Shown: piece after piece, positions 15,602 through 24,117 of the stretch
Layout of the letters: every line of letters begins with the position of its first letter
Numbering within the stretch: position 1 is the first letter of the stretch
Source: an uncultured Lachnospiraceae bacterium
GTDB lineage: Bacteria; Bacillota; Clostridia; Lachnospirales; Lachnospiraceae
Length of the DNA: 57,212 bases
NCBI GenBank assembly: GCA_949076555.1
Contig: CARUOB010000012.1
Coordinates: 1-57,212, forward strand
Reading direction: 5' to 3'
Translations under genes and position numbers: made by a program
Notes under the pieces: model-generated
Database searches by the model: none
The model's input: the letters and a program-made list of their open reading frames with translations, nothing else
What the model was told of the DNA's origin: nothing

Positions 15602-16195
15602 CTATTGTCTTCTTCTGTCAATGTAGTCCGTCAGCAGTTTCACCGAACCGTCGATGCCCAGTTTGCTGCTGTTTAGGGAAACGTCGTAATTTCTGCAATC
15701 GCCCCATTTCCCGACGCAGAAACTATTATGGTACCGCCTTCGATTCGTATCTTTCTCGCGGATCTTTTTGACGGCTTCACTTTCCGTCAGGTGATACAGC
15801 CGCATGATACGTTCGATTCGTTTATCGCGGTCGGCGAGAACAAATATGGATATCATGTTTTCATACTGTTTCAGAATCGTCTCGCTGCAGCGTCCCACGA
15901 TCACAAAGGATTCCCCGGCATCCGCCTTGTCCCGCAGATAGTCAAACTGGAGATACAGCATGTTTTCCTCGGGCGAGCTGCTGTAACCTCTTACCGTTCT
16001 TGAAGAGAGCGGATTTTTGTGTTTTTCATCCAGCGTTCTCAAATGATCCATCTTGACGTTCTTTTTCGCGGCAATCTCGTCGAGAAGATTGTGGTCAAGC
16101 AGTTGGATGCCATAATGCGTGGACAGCCTTTCGGCGATTTCGTGGCCGCCGCTGCCGTACTCTCTTCCCACGGAAATAATCAATTGTTTTTCCAT
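15602..16195 (-). CDS. Cytidylate kinase-like family protein
   Basis: A 197-residue P-loop protein of the cytidylate-kinase-like family common in Clostridia. The loop ISVGREYGSGGHEIAERLS replaces the canonical GxxGxGKS, as usual in this branch, so nucleotide kinase activity is not certain. LLDHNLLDEIAAKK and the segment FVIVGRCSETIL follow family order. I start at 16195, eight bases after GGGAGG; a GTG at 16204 is less likely. It lies 15 bp after the SLC13-type transporter gene on the same strand and is probably co-transcribed with it. The physical link suggests a regulatory or signalling role, which is not shown. Confidence 0.85.
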   Translation of the reverse strand: MEKQLIISVGREYGSGGHEIAERLSTHYGIQLLDHNLLDEIAAKKNVKMDHLRTLDEKHKNPLSSRTVRGYSSSPEENMLYLQFDYLRDKADAGESFVIVGRCSETILKQYENMISIFVLADRDKRIERIMRLYHLTESEAVKKIREKDTNRRRYHNSFCVGKWGDCRNYDVSLNSSKLGIDGSVKLLTDYIDRRRQ

Positions 16196-16210
16196 CCGTT
16201 CCACCTCCCT

Positions 16211-17566
16211 TTACAGATATCGGAAATAAATTAAAAGCATGGATATCAGGACAACAATTACGGTTGCCGGCATCATTTTTTTACAGTAAAGCCCCCACTT
16301 GATCACGTAGCCTTCCCGTGACGCGGTAGCGATGCCAACCACATTTGCCGATGCGCCTATGGGCGTCGCGCTTCCGCCGATATCCGTGCCCATTGCCAGT
16401 GTCCAGGCGAGCATGGACAAATCAACGCCGTAGGTGGCCGACAGACTTTTAATAATCGGAATCATCGTGGTTGCGAACGGAATGTTATCCACAAACGCAC
16501 TTGAAATGGCTGACAGCCATATGATAATCGCGATCATGACCATCACATTTCCACCGCTGATTCTGCCGATAAATCCGGCCATAATTTCGAGTATGCCGGT
16601 CTGCTCCAATCCACCGATCACGACGAACAGACCGATAAAGAACAGCAGCGTCTTATAGTCCACTTTTTTTAACAAAAGTATAGCATATTTCCACGAAGTT
16701 ACCAGAGTCGCGACGGCCACAAGGCTTCCGATGGTAGAGACGGTAAGTCCCGTCTGTGCGTGGGTGATTAACAGGACAATGGCGGCGGCGAAGATCACAC
16801 AGCTCACCGCAAAGCCCTTTTTATCGGTGATTGTGGATTCCGGGCTTGGCAGACTGTCATAATCCACTGTTTTTGGCCCGCCCGCCAGAAGCTCCTTACG
16901 AAAGAGCAGATAAAAATAGGCCAGTACCGCAATCAGGCAGACGCCTGCAATCACGCCCGTGTTTGTCACAAAATCCGTAAAAGAATACCCGAGCGAAGTG
17001 CCGATGATAATATTGGGCGGATCGCCGCACATGGTAGCCGAACCGCCGAGATTGGCGCAAAAGATCTCGGATAGGATCATGGGGATCGGATTGAATTTCA
17101 AAAGCTGTGAGAGTTCAATCGTCACGGCGGCCAAGAACAGAATCACGGTGATGCTGTCGATAAACATGGCCAGTATAGTCGATAAAATCATAAAAGTGAC
17201 AAACAATGGTATGATCTGATAATGCACGAGCCTGGCGATGCGCATACAGAGCCATCTGAAAAAGCCGACGCGGGCCATGCCTTCCACCATAACCATCATG
17301 CCGAAGATAAACAGGATCGTCTCCCAGTTAATGCCGGAGCTGTTTCCTGACGTTTCTCCGGACAGATACCAAAATTCAGTCATAAAGATGCTTTTGATAT
17401 TCAGCGTCTCAATCACCGCCGTCATGCTGTGCATCCCCAGACCAAAAACGAAAATGACCGTCAACAGTGCGCAGACAAGCGAAACTACATGTCTTTCCAC
17501 AATTTCGGTCACAATAAAAAGAAACATTGCAATAAAAATGATTACTGCAACAACCTGTGCCAACAT
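16211..17566 (-). CDS. ArsB/NhaD-SLC13 superfamily permease
   Basis: A 451-residue membrane transporter of the ion transporter superfamily that includes ArsB, NhaD and CitM/SLC13 carriers. About 11-12 TM segments are visible. Two diagnostic reentrant regions occur: NLGGSATMCGDPPNIIIG around residue 170 and MGTDIGGSATPIGASANVVG near residue 395. FIDSITVILFLAA and FVDNIPFATTMIPI are the paired half-repeats. Likely substrate is Na+/H+ or a small anion; sequence alone does not decide. It is the first gene of a two-gene unit with the cytidylate kinase-like gene. Confidence 0.85.
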   Translation of the reverse strand: MLAQVVAVIIFIAMFLFIVTEIVERHVVSLVCALLTVIFVFGLGMHSMTAVIETLNIKSIFMTEFWYLSGETSGNSSGINWETILFIFGMMVMVEGMARVGFFRWLCMRIARLVHYQIIPLFVTFMILSTILAMFIDSITVILFLAAVTIELSQLLKFNPIPMILSEIFCANLGGSATMCGDPPNIIIGTSLGYSFTDFVTNTGVIAGVCLIAVLAYFYLLFRKELLAGGPKTVDYDSLPSPESTITDKKGFAVSCVIFAAAIVLLITHAQTGLTVSTIGSLVAVATLVTSWKYAILLLKKVDYKTLLFFIGLFVVIGGLEQTGILEIMAGFIGRISGGNVMVMIAIIIWLSAISSAFVDNIPFATTMIPIIKSLSATYGVDLSMLAWTLAMGTDIGGSATPIGASANVVGIATASREGYVIKWGLYCKKMMPATVIVVLISMLLIYFRYL

Positions 17567-17628
17567 ATATTTCCCTTCTTTCTAAAACTGTTATTAAATG
17601 ATGTATTTCTTATTTGGTAGATACAGTT

Positions 17629-18030
17629 TTAGATTCGCTTTTTTCCGTCAGACTGATAAACGGATTCCGTAATCCGCTCATTTTGCGTCTGGCAGAATAA
17701 ATATGTTGCCCTATGGTTACTGTGAAATTTTCCCTTTAATACAGAATGCATGCCAAAGCAAGGCAAAACAAGGGACTCGTTGACTTCCCTGTACTGCTGC
17801 TGGTATCCGGACCCCTGCAGTTCTATATTATGTATGGCAGGCAGTCCCGTCGTACCGATCGTGTCATGATAGGTATCTGAGTGGACAGGAGCAAGACTTT
17901 CGGCTGTATGTCCCGAAAAGCCGGACGCAAATAAAACTTCGGCGGGTTCTGCATTCATATACATGCCCGCGAAGAACAGCGATAGAATAATCCATATGCT
18001 GATTCGTCTGCGTATCCTCTTGTCTGTCAT
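17629..18030 (-). CDS. Small exported protein of unknown function
   Basis: 133 residues with a clear N-terminal signal: RRIRR-type basic start, hydrophobic ISIWIILSLFFAGMYMNA, then a polar mature part with no recognised domain. A weak ribosome site (AGAGACATAAG) precedes the ATG. It lies upstream of the SLC13-type transporter in the same orientation with a 62-bp gap. Codon pattern and signal peptide argue that it is real, but there is no homology to support it. Confidence 0.5.
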   Translation of the reverse strand: MTDKRIRRRISIWIILSLFFAGMYMNAEPAEVLFASGFSGHTAESLAPVHSDTYHDTIGTTGLPAIHNIELQGSGYQQQYREVNESLVLPCFGMHSVLKGKFHSNHRATYLFCQTQNERITESVYQSDGKKRI

Positions 18031-18278
18031 CTTATGTCTCTTGTTTCGGTCTTGTTGTTTCTGCCACGATTTCTTAAAACGACGGTATTATATCACAGTT
18101 TTTATTTCAGGGGAAGATTTATTTTATGACAGAGCAATTTCCGTTTCATTTGCCAAGCAGTTGATGTAAAATGAAGTGTAGGCAGCGCATGGAATGACAT
18201 ACGGAGTGGTAAACACAAAATAGGGATACAATACAGCAAAAACGTGAAAAAAGAAAAGCGAACACTGGAGGAACTGCC

Positions 18279-19961
18279 ATGAATCACAAAGAAAAAGCCA
18301 TCAGTTTATTGACGCCGCCCGGATATACGCCCGACTATAAAGTCTTGTCGGAGGCGGCCATACACGATTTGGGGCTTGACTATCTGTGCGAACAGGTCAC
18401 GGAGAAGAAGCAGGAGCGGACACTGTTTTTGTCCATTCTTTCCAAAATGACGGATAACCCTGAGGTGACGAAATACCGGAGCGATGTTTTTGCGGATATT
18501 TACCGAAATGAGCCGATGCGGGATGAAATGCTGCGCATTCTGGATAAAATTAATTTTCTGCGCGACTATGGGAGTATCGGAAAGACATTTGAGGAGGCGG
18601 CGAATGTGTGGGACCTCATGCACCGTCTGGACGAACTGAAAGACTATATCCAGTGTGTGGAAGCTATTTTCAAGAGCCTTTCGGATGCGCCGGTGCAGGC
18701 GGAGGGGCTGCTTCGTTTAAAGGAATACGTTGACGGGTTATATCATGACAACGGGTTTTCGGAGTTGAAAAAGGACATTGCCGCGCTGCGGGCAACGACG
18801 GAACAACTGCGGAGCGTTACGGTGGGCATCAACTTAAACGACCGTTTTGAAGCGGACGGGATCGGCCTGATTTCCATCAACAGCAAGTATTTTACCAAAT
18901 CTAATATTTTGGATCATTTTTGTGAAAAAATTTCCATGAAGGAAGTGATAAAGCCGGATACGGAATGGAAGGAGGAGTATAAGTTTCATCCCTTTGCCGC
19001 AGAGACATCCAAAATGCCGGAAATCATTCCCGTTCGGGGAATCGCGCTGATTCCCGAGGGCGATATGATGGAGGACGTGCCGCGGTATATGAACCGTGTC
19101 ACCAACCAGATGCTCTCGGCGGTGGTGAAAAAGTTAAAAAGCGTACTGGACCGTTATGTTTCCGTGACCATCACGGAGATTACCGATCTGATACCGGAAT
19201 TTATCTATTATGTCCGTTTTGCGCAGTACATAGAAAAGTTAAGCGGCCGGGGACTTGGGTTTTGCAAGGGGACGCTGGCGGCGGAAGAAGCGGGAGAGCG
19301 GGTGATGCGCGCGAAAGGGTTTTACAATCTGAAACTTGCGGCGGCGGTCGCGCAGAAACAGGAGACGATCGTTAAAAATGATTTGGACTTTGACAAAAGG
19401 CATCTGGTATATGTGCTGACAGGAGCGAACCGGGGCGGGAAGACGACGGTCACACAGGCGGTCGGCCTGCTGTTTGTGCTTGCGCAGGGTGGGATTTTCG
19501 TGTCGGCGGATTCTTTTTCGTTCCAGCCGGTTGACTGCATTTACACGCATTTTCCCGCGGACGAGGACAAAACCATGGACCTGGGACGTCTGGGAGAAGA
19601 GTGCAGGCGGTTTCGTCAGATTTATAGCGACAGCGCGGAAAGCAGCCTGCTACTGCTCAACGAGACATTTTCCACGACCTCCTTTGAAGAGGGCTATTTT
19701 ATCGCAAAAGATGCGGTCAGGGCGATTCTGGAAAAGGGAGTCCGGACCATCTACAACACCCACATGCATAAGCTGGCCTTCGATCTGGAAGAATTGAACC
19801 GGTTTTACGATTCCGTGCAGGCGGTTTCGCTTATTGTAAAAGCGGAAGGCGGCAATCGTTCCTTCAAAATTGCAATGGCGCCGCCGGAGGGTATGTCCTA
19901 TGCGGGCGATATCGCAAAGAAGTATGGGGTGACATATGAAATGCTGGTGGAACACGAGTAG
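18279..19961 (+). CDS. MutS-like ATPase without mismatch-recognition domain
   Basis: A 560-residue stand-alone MutS-family protein. The N-terminal 350 residues are mainly helical, like the MutS core/lever. The C-terminal ATPase has Walker A VLTGANRGGKTTVTQA (near 380), Walker B LLLLNETFSTTSFEEG (near 462) and the switch TIYNTHMHKLAF. The DNA mismatch-recognition domain I (Phe-x-Glu) is absent, so post-replicative mismatch repair is unlikely; roles in recombination or nucleic-acid structure handling are possible. GGAGG lies seven bases before the ATG. No mutL neighbour. Single gene. Confidence 0.85.
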   Translation: MNHKEKAISLLTPPGYTPDYKVLSEAAIHDLGLDYLCEQVTEKKQERTLFLSILSKMTDNPEVTKYRSDVFADIYRNEPMRDEMLRILDKINFLRDYGSIGKTFEEAANVWDLMHRLDELKDYIQCVEAIFKSLSDAPVQAEGLLRLKEYVDGLYHDNGFSELKKDIAALRATTEQLRSVTVGINLNDRFEADGIGLISINSKYFTKSNILDHFCEKISMKEVIKPDTEWKEEYKFHPFAAETSKMPEIIPVRGIALIPEGDMMEDVPRYMNRVTNQMLSAVVKKLKSVLDRYVSVTITEITDLIPEFIYYVRFAQYIEKLSGRGLGFCKGTLAAEEAGERVMRAKGFYNLKLAAAVAQKQETIVKNDLDFDKRHLVYVLTGANRGGKTTVTQAVGLLFVLAQGGIFVSADSFSFQPVDCIYTHFPADEDKTMDLGRLGEECRRFRQIYSDSAESSLLLLNETFSTTSFEEGYFIAKDAVRAILEKGVRTIYNTHMHKLAFDLEELNRFYDSVQAVSLIVKAEGGNRSFKIAMAPPEGMSYAGDIAKKYGVTYEMLVEHE

Positions 19962-20162
19962 CCAGAGGTTTGGGAACTGTTAAGTGGGCCAAAGAAGAAT
20001 ATATCAAAAGTACCAGAAAAGTCTTTTCTTTATATTCCGTTCGTGATATGATAGCAACGAAGTCTATTGACCACTGGCATAGGGAAGCGGACGCTTCTGC
20101 CGGAGGATTAAGTGGGCTTTTGCTATGTGTCTTGACAACAGGAAATCTGGAGAAAAGGAGCG

Positions 20163-22196
20163 ATGTGCAAGATGGTAACGAATAAGTCAGACTCCCGCTC
20201 TGGCCGTAAAATGAGAAGGAGTCTCAACGGAAGAATATTGAGGAATACCACACTCAATATTTTAGTAGTGGTGGCGGTATGCTGTGTCATTATGGCGCTT
20301 TCCATGCAGTCACTTGCAAACAGCATTTTGCTGGACAGTCTACAGCCTATGGCCAGGCAGTCGGCCAAGACAGTGGAAGCCAACATACATATGCTGGCGG
20401 ACCGGATGATGACGATCGCCGGTGATTCGAGGATGAGCATAGTTGGTTTTGGGAGTGAGGAGGAGGCTTTCGAAGCGACGGAAGAGGATAGCTGGGCGGC
20501 AGTTTTGACCGAAGCGGACGAGATTTATGAGTTTCACACAATTGCCCTGTATGATCTGAACGGGAATCTGGTGCAAGGGGTAGACGGCGCACCGGGCAGT
20601 CTTGAGAGCGACTTTTTGGCGCTGCTGCAGGAGACGGACAATCTGACTGTCTACACAAAAACGGTCTTTCAGGATAATCTGGGCATTGAGATAGGTATGC
20701 CGGTGAAGGAGGACGGGGAAACCGCCTCCTATGTGGTCGGCGTATATAAATATGACGTGTTGAACGATGTGCTTAGCAGCATCAATATAGGTAAAAACGG
20801 AATGGCTTATATGGTGAACCGGGAGGGAATTGTCACGGGCCATCCGGATCAGGAAAAAGTAAAATCAGGTTCCACGCTGTTAGAGCTCAGCGGCGGTTAT
20901 GAGGAAGCCATCAGGAGTGTGACGACGGGGGAAACAGGGGCGACGGAATTTGATATCGACGGGCAGAAGGTGCTAGCAGCGTTTTCACCCATCCGCGGTA
21001 CGCAGTGGGCGCTGGTCATTCAGGTGCCTAAGTCGGACTACAATCATTTGATCAACGGGGCCATGGTGGTGGCGGGTGTCTGTACGTTTGCGGTGCTGGT
21101 GCTTTCCATTCTGGGGATTCTGCGCATGGCCGGGTCTATTTCCAGGCCGGTAAAAAATGTGACCAACCGGATGGTTGCCCTTGCTGACGGAGATCTGCAC
21201 ACAGAGGTTATAGGTGTCAGGTCCGGGGATGAGCTGGAGGTTATGACCAGCACGCTGGCCGATACGGTGGAGAGTGTCAACCGCTACATATCGGATATCC
21301 GACAGGTGCTCAGCGGAGTTGCGGACGGCAATCTGCAGATCGAGCCGCATGTGGAATACAGAGGAGACTTTACACAGATCAGGAACAGCCTTGGCAATAT
21401 TTTGCAGTCCATGAACGAGACCATCACGGGATTCCGTGCGGCGGCGACCCGGCTTGCCAGCATGGCGGATGAGCTGAGCGGACAGTCAGGACAGCTTCAC
21501 GAGGCGTCTCTGGAACAGAATCAGGCGACAGAAGCGCTGGTCGATGAGGTGACCCATGTGAAAGAGCAGCTTGCCAGCGTCACACACAGCAGCAGCCAGA
21601 CACGTACCATGACCTTGGACATTACAAGAAAGGTGCAGGAGGCGAACACCCAAATGTCGGCTCTGTCAAGCGCCATGGATGAAATCAGCTTAAAAGCCCA
21701 GGAGATAACAACCATCGCCAAATCGATCGATGATATCGCGTTCCAGACAAGTATTCTGGCCCTGAACGCTTCCGTGGAGGCGGCACACGCCGGGAGCGCG
21801 GGCAAGGGCTTTGCCGTTGTGGCGGAAGAGGTGAAGGACTTGGCGGGAAAAAGCGCCAAGGCAGCCCAGAGCGCGATGGAAATTGTGGCAAATACGAGAG
21901 CCGTTATACAGACCGGCGTGGAGTTGAATGCCAGCACGGCACAGTCGCTTCGGTCCATCTACGGCGTTTCCACCGAGATCAGCGAAATTTCCGACCAGCT
22001 CGTGTCGGCGGTGCAGGGACAGGAGGAAGCGCTGATCAGTATGGAGGGGCGGATCGCCACCATTTCCGACATTGCGGACAGAAATCTGCAGAATGCGGGC
22101 GGAACAAGTCAGTCCAGCGGACTTCTGGCGAAAGAGGCAGAAGAGCTTCAGGCACAGGTAAAGAGATTTGCTTTGAAGGGAGGATATGACATATGA
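20163..22196 (+). CDS. Methyl-accepting chemotaxis protein with Cache sensor domain
   Basis: A 677-residue chemoreceptor. TM1 is about 30-57, followed by an extracellular Cache-type sensor (about 60-285, with the segment GKNGMAYMVNREGIVTGHPDQ typical of dCache), TM2 about 295-317, a HAMP region and the signalling coiled coil. The hairpin tip reads DIAFQTSILALNASVEAAHAG and GKGFAVVAEEVKDLAGKS. Two close starts exist (20163, only two bases after AAGGAG, and 20172, eleven after); either is possible. The stop overlaps the start of a flavinylated lipoprotein gene (ATGA), so they are translated together. The lipoprotein may feed redox information to the receptor. Confidence 0.92.
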   Translation: MCKMVTNKSDSRSGRKMRRSLNGRILRNTTLNILVVVAVCCVIMALSMQSLANSILLDSLQPMARQSAKTVEANIHMLADRMMTIAGDSRMSIVGFGSEEEAFEATEEDSWAAVLTEADEIYEFHTIALYDLNGNLVQGVDGAPGSLESDFLALLQETDNLTVYTKTVFQDNLGIEIGMPVKEDGETASYVVGVYKYDVLNDVLSSINIGKNGMAYMVNREGIVTGHPDQEKVKSGSTLLELSGGYEEAIRSVTTGETGATEFDIDGQKVLAAFSPIRGTQWALVIQVPKSDYNHLINGAMVVAGVCTFAVLVLSILGILRMAGSISRPVKNVTNRMVALADGDLHTEVIGVRSGDELEVMTSTLADTVESVNRYISDIRQVLSGVADGNLQIEPHVEYRGDFTQIRNSLGNILQSMNETITGFRAAATRLASMADELSGQSGQLHEASLEQNQATEALVDEVTHVKEQLASVTHSSSQTRTMTLDITRKVQEANTQMSALSSAMDEISLKAQEITTIAKSIDDIAFQTSILALNASVEAAHAGSAGKGFAVVAEEVKDLAGKSAKAAQSAMEIVANTRAVIQTGVELNASTAQSLRSIYGVSTEISEISDQLVSAVQGQEEALISMEGRIATISDIADRNLQNAGGTSQSSGLLAKEAEELQAQVKRFALKGGYDI

Positions 22197-22633
22197 AACG
22201 GTTAATCAGCGCAGCGCTGATTCTGGCGGCTATGATGTTGTTTACGGCCTGCGGGGAACAGACAGGGATGCAGGATGGTTATTATACCGCGCAGGCTTCT
22301 GAGTTCAGCCACGGCTGGAAAGAATATATCACGATTATGGTTAAAGGCGGGAGCATCGTCTCTGTGGAGTACAATGCGGAGAATGCCAGCGGCTTTATCA
22401 AGAGCTGGGATAACGCGTATATGCAGAACATGCTGCATGCGCAGGGCACTTATCCGAACGAGTACACCCGCTATTATGCGGGGCAGCTTTTGGAGGGACA
22501 GGGGGAGGAAGAAATCGACGCGCTGACTGGCGCGACTTCTTCCTACGGATCTTTTCAGAAGTTGGAGGCCGCGGTCATAGAGCAGGCCATGAAGGGAGAT
22601 TCCAACATTGCCATTGTGGATACGGCCCATTAA
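22193..22633 (+). CDS. FMN-binding (flavinylated) lipoprotein
   Basis: A 146-residue lipoprotein. The signal peptide ends in the lipobox LFTAC, giving lipidated C20. The rest is one FMN-binding domain whose motif EIDALTGATSS (D109, T112-G-A-T115) is the ApbE flavinylation site, where FMN is bound covalently to the last Thr/Ser. Such proteins carry electrons outside the membrane. It overlaps the upstream chemoreceptor by four bases, an unusual pairing suggesting redox sensing. A bidirectional terminator follows. Confidence 0.88.
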   Translation: MKRLISAALILAAMMLFTACGEQTGMQDGYYTAQASEFSHGWKEYITIMVKGGSIVSVEYNAENASGFIKSWDNAYMQNMLHAQGTYPNEYTRYYAGQLLEGQGEEEIDALTGATSSYGSFQKLEAAVIEQAMKGDSNIAIVDTAH

Positions 22634-22693
22634 GGGGCAGATTTTGCACGGCAGGGAGAGCCGGAGAGCGATCCGATCATAGAAAGCGTAAAG

Positions 22694-22741
22694 AAAAAGA
22701 GTACAGGCCGGAATTTGGCAATTCCGCCTATACTCTTTTTT
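22694..22741. terminator. Bidirectional rho-independent terminator
   Basis: A long stem, AAAAAGAGTA.AGG..GGAATT paired with AATTCC..CCT.TACTCTTTTTT, between the convergent FMN-lipoprotein and FlxA-like genes, with A- and T-runs on both sides. Confidence 0.85.
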
Positions 22742-22768
22742 GATAATCGTAATTTGACAATCAGGAAA

Positions 22769-23755
22769 TTAAGCGATGGAAACCTGAAATCCCTGCTGGG
22801 CCGCCTCTTCTTCCTGCCTGGCCGAATCAATGCCGCTTACCTGGAACGTTCTCCCGGCATTCGCCTGTGCGCCGGTTTTCTCGGCTGTGTCTGTCCCCGG
22901 GGCCGTCTGTATGCCGCTTTCTGCCGTACCAAACAGAGAAAATTGGAAGGCCGTTTCCCGCTTGCTCTGTTTCTCCATATCCGCAAGCTCTGCCTCTTTT
23001 CTGTCCGTATCTGTGCCGCGATAGGCATCCAGCTTGATCTCTCCCTTTAAAACGGCAATGCCGTCCTCGGTTTTGGCTACAAGGGTTCCCATGCGGTCTG
23101 CAATCTGCGCGGAAGTGTCAGCCGACACCATAGCCTGCATTTCGGAAGCGGTCGGTCTGAACGCCTCAGCCGGATCTGCGGCCGTCTCCTCTTCTTTCGC
23201 CTGGTCCGCTTCCTCTGCGGCAGCGGCCGTTTCTTTGGTTTCCTCTGTCGGCCTGCTCTTGGCAGCGGCCGTATCGCTTCCGGCAGAGTTCATGACTTCT
23301 TTCAAAATCACGGTGCCGTCGCTGCTCTGGCTGATGACCGTGCCCGGCTGCAAAGGCTGCGCCTGTTCCTCGTCAGCTGACGGGTTTTCCTTTTTGTCAT
23401 TGTCATCAGCAAAGGGCTTCGCCGCCGCGCTCACGTCTTCGGCGCCGTCCTCTTTGACAGGACCCTGCTCTTTGCGAAGCTCTGCGAGCATGGCTTCTCT
23501 TTTCTGTGTGCGGAGCAGTTCTTCCTGATGCTGTTTCAGCTCGTTGTCTAGAGCGGATTTCTCCTTCTGCAGTTTCTTTCGCTCATCCGCTTTCTCATTG
23601 GCAGAGAGTTCCTCCGCGGATGAGAGTTTCTGCATTTGCTGCTGTACCTGCGTGATTTTGTTTTGAATGTTTTTGCTCTTGTGATCTTTGGAGCCGGTCG
23701 AAGGCGTCTGCATGACCGGCATGTTGTTTGTCGACGCGATTTTGCCTATTCCCAT
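22769..23755 (-). CDS. FlxA-like coiled-coil protein (flagellar-regulon type), NGIG-like start
   Basis: 328 residues. Starting M-G-I-G-K-I-A, it carries a FlxA-like coiled coil at about 30-95 (IQNKITQVQQQMQKLSSAE and SANEKADERKKLQKEKSA), then a long, acidic, A/E/T-rich and apparently disordered region (100-220) and a short C-terminal part. FlxA is a late flagellar regulon gene in E. coli; the molecular role is unknown. I start at 23755, seven bases after GGAGA; a frame extended to 23779 overlaps that ribosome site. The gene is upstream-flanked by a tandem 11-bp repeat. Its M-x-I-G start resembles the NGIG tag of other proteins here. Confidence 0.7.
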   Translation of the reverse strand: MGIGKIASTNNMPVMQTPSTGSKDHKSKNIQNKITQVQQQMQKLSSAEELSANEKADERKKLQKEKSALDNELKQHQEELLRTQKREAMLAELRKEQGPVKEDGAEDVSAAAKPFADDNDKKENPSADEEQAQPLQPGTVISQSSDGTVILKEVMNSAGSDTAAAKSRPTEETKETAAAAEEADQAKEEETAADPAEAFRPTASEMQAMVSADTSAQIADRMGTLVAKTEDGIAVLKGEIKLDAYRGTDTDRKEAELADMEKQSKRETAFQFSLFGTAESGIQTAPGTDTAEKTGAQANAGRTFQVSGIDSARQEEEAAQQGFQVSIA

Positions 23756-24117
23756 AATAGCATCTCCTTCCCCCGCCAAGAAACCATATTTTGCTATATT
23801 TATCTATATTTTACTATTATCTGTAGGCAGGATGCAAGACTTTTTTGCGACTTTGCCGTATATTTGCCGTATATTTATAGGCTGTGGCAACATACAACAA
23901 ACAGAGTAATAAAATTCTTATAAACGTTTTTAAAAAAATTGTGAATAATAGACTGGAATTATGGAGGAAAAATGCTATAATAATAGAGGCAATATTCAAT
24001 ACAGAAGAATATTAGGAAGTGTCGGTTTTGTGTGAGGTCTTGGAAGATTGATGTATATCTGACGGGAGGGGAGAGACTTTGGGCAAAGCTATGACGGTGT
24101 ATTAGGAGGGAACAGAA
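23756..24117. other. 362-bp AT-rich divergent regulatory region
   Basis: Between the FlxA-like gene (minus) and a chemoreceptor (plus). It holds a perfect tandem 11-bp repeat TTTGCCGTATA at 23852-23862 and 23863-23873, an AT-rich stretch at 23790-23820 that could be the minus-strand promoter, and an extended -10 (TGCTATAAT, 23973-23981) for the chemoreceptor. No open frame here looks coding. Confidence 0.6.
23973..23981 (+). promoter_or_regulatory. Extended -10 promoter element for chemoreceptor
   Basis: TGCTATAAT, a consensus extended -10, 137 bp upstream of the chemoreceptor start. The matching -35 region is weak, as usual for such promoters. Confidence 0.5.

Noticed and set aside
19962..20162. 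A structured leader before the first chemoreceptor
   Set aside because: AAGTGGGC occurs twice, but I could not draw a consistent fold or known motif; it is left as unassigned intergenic DNA.
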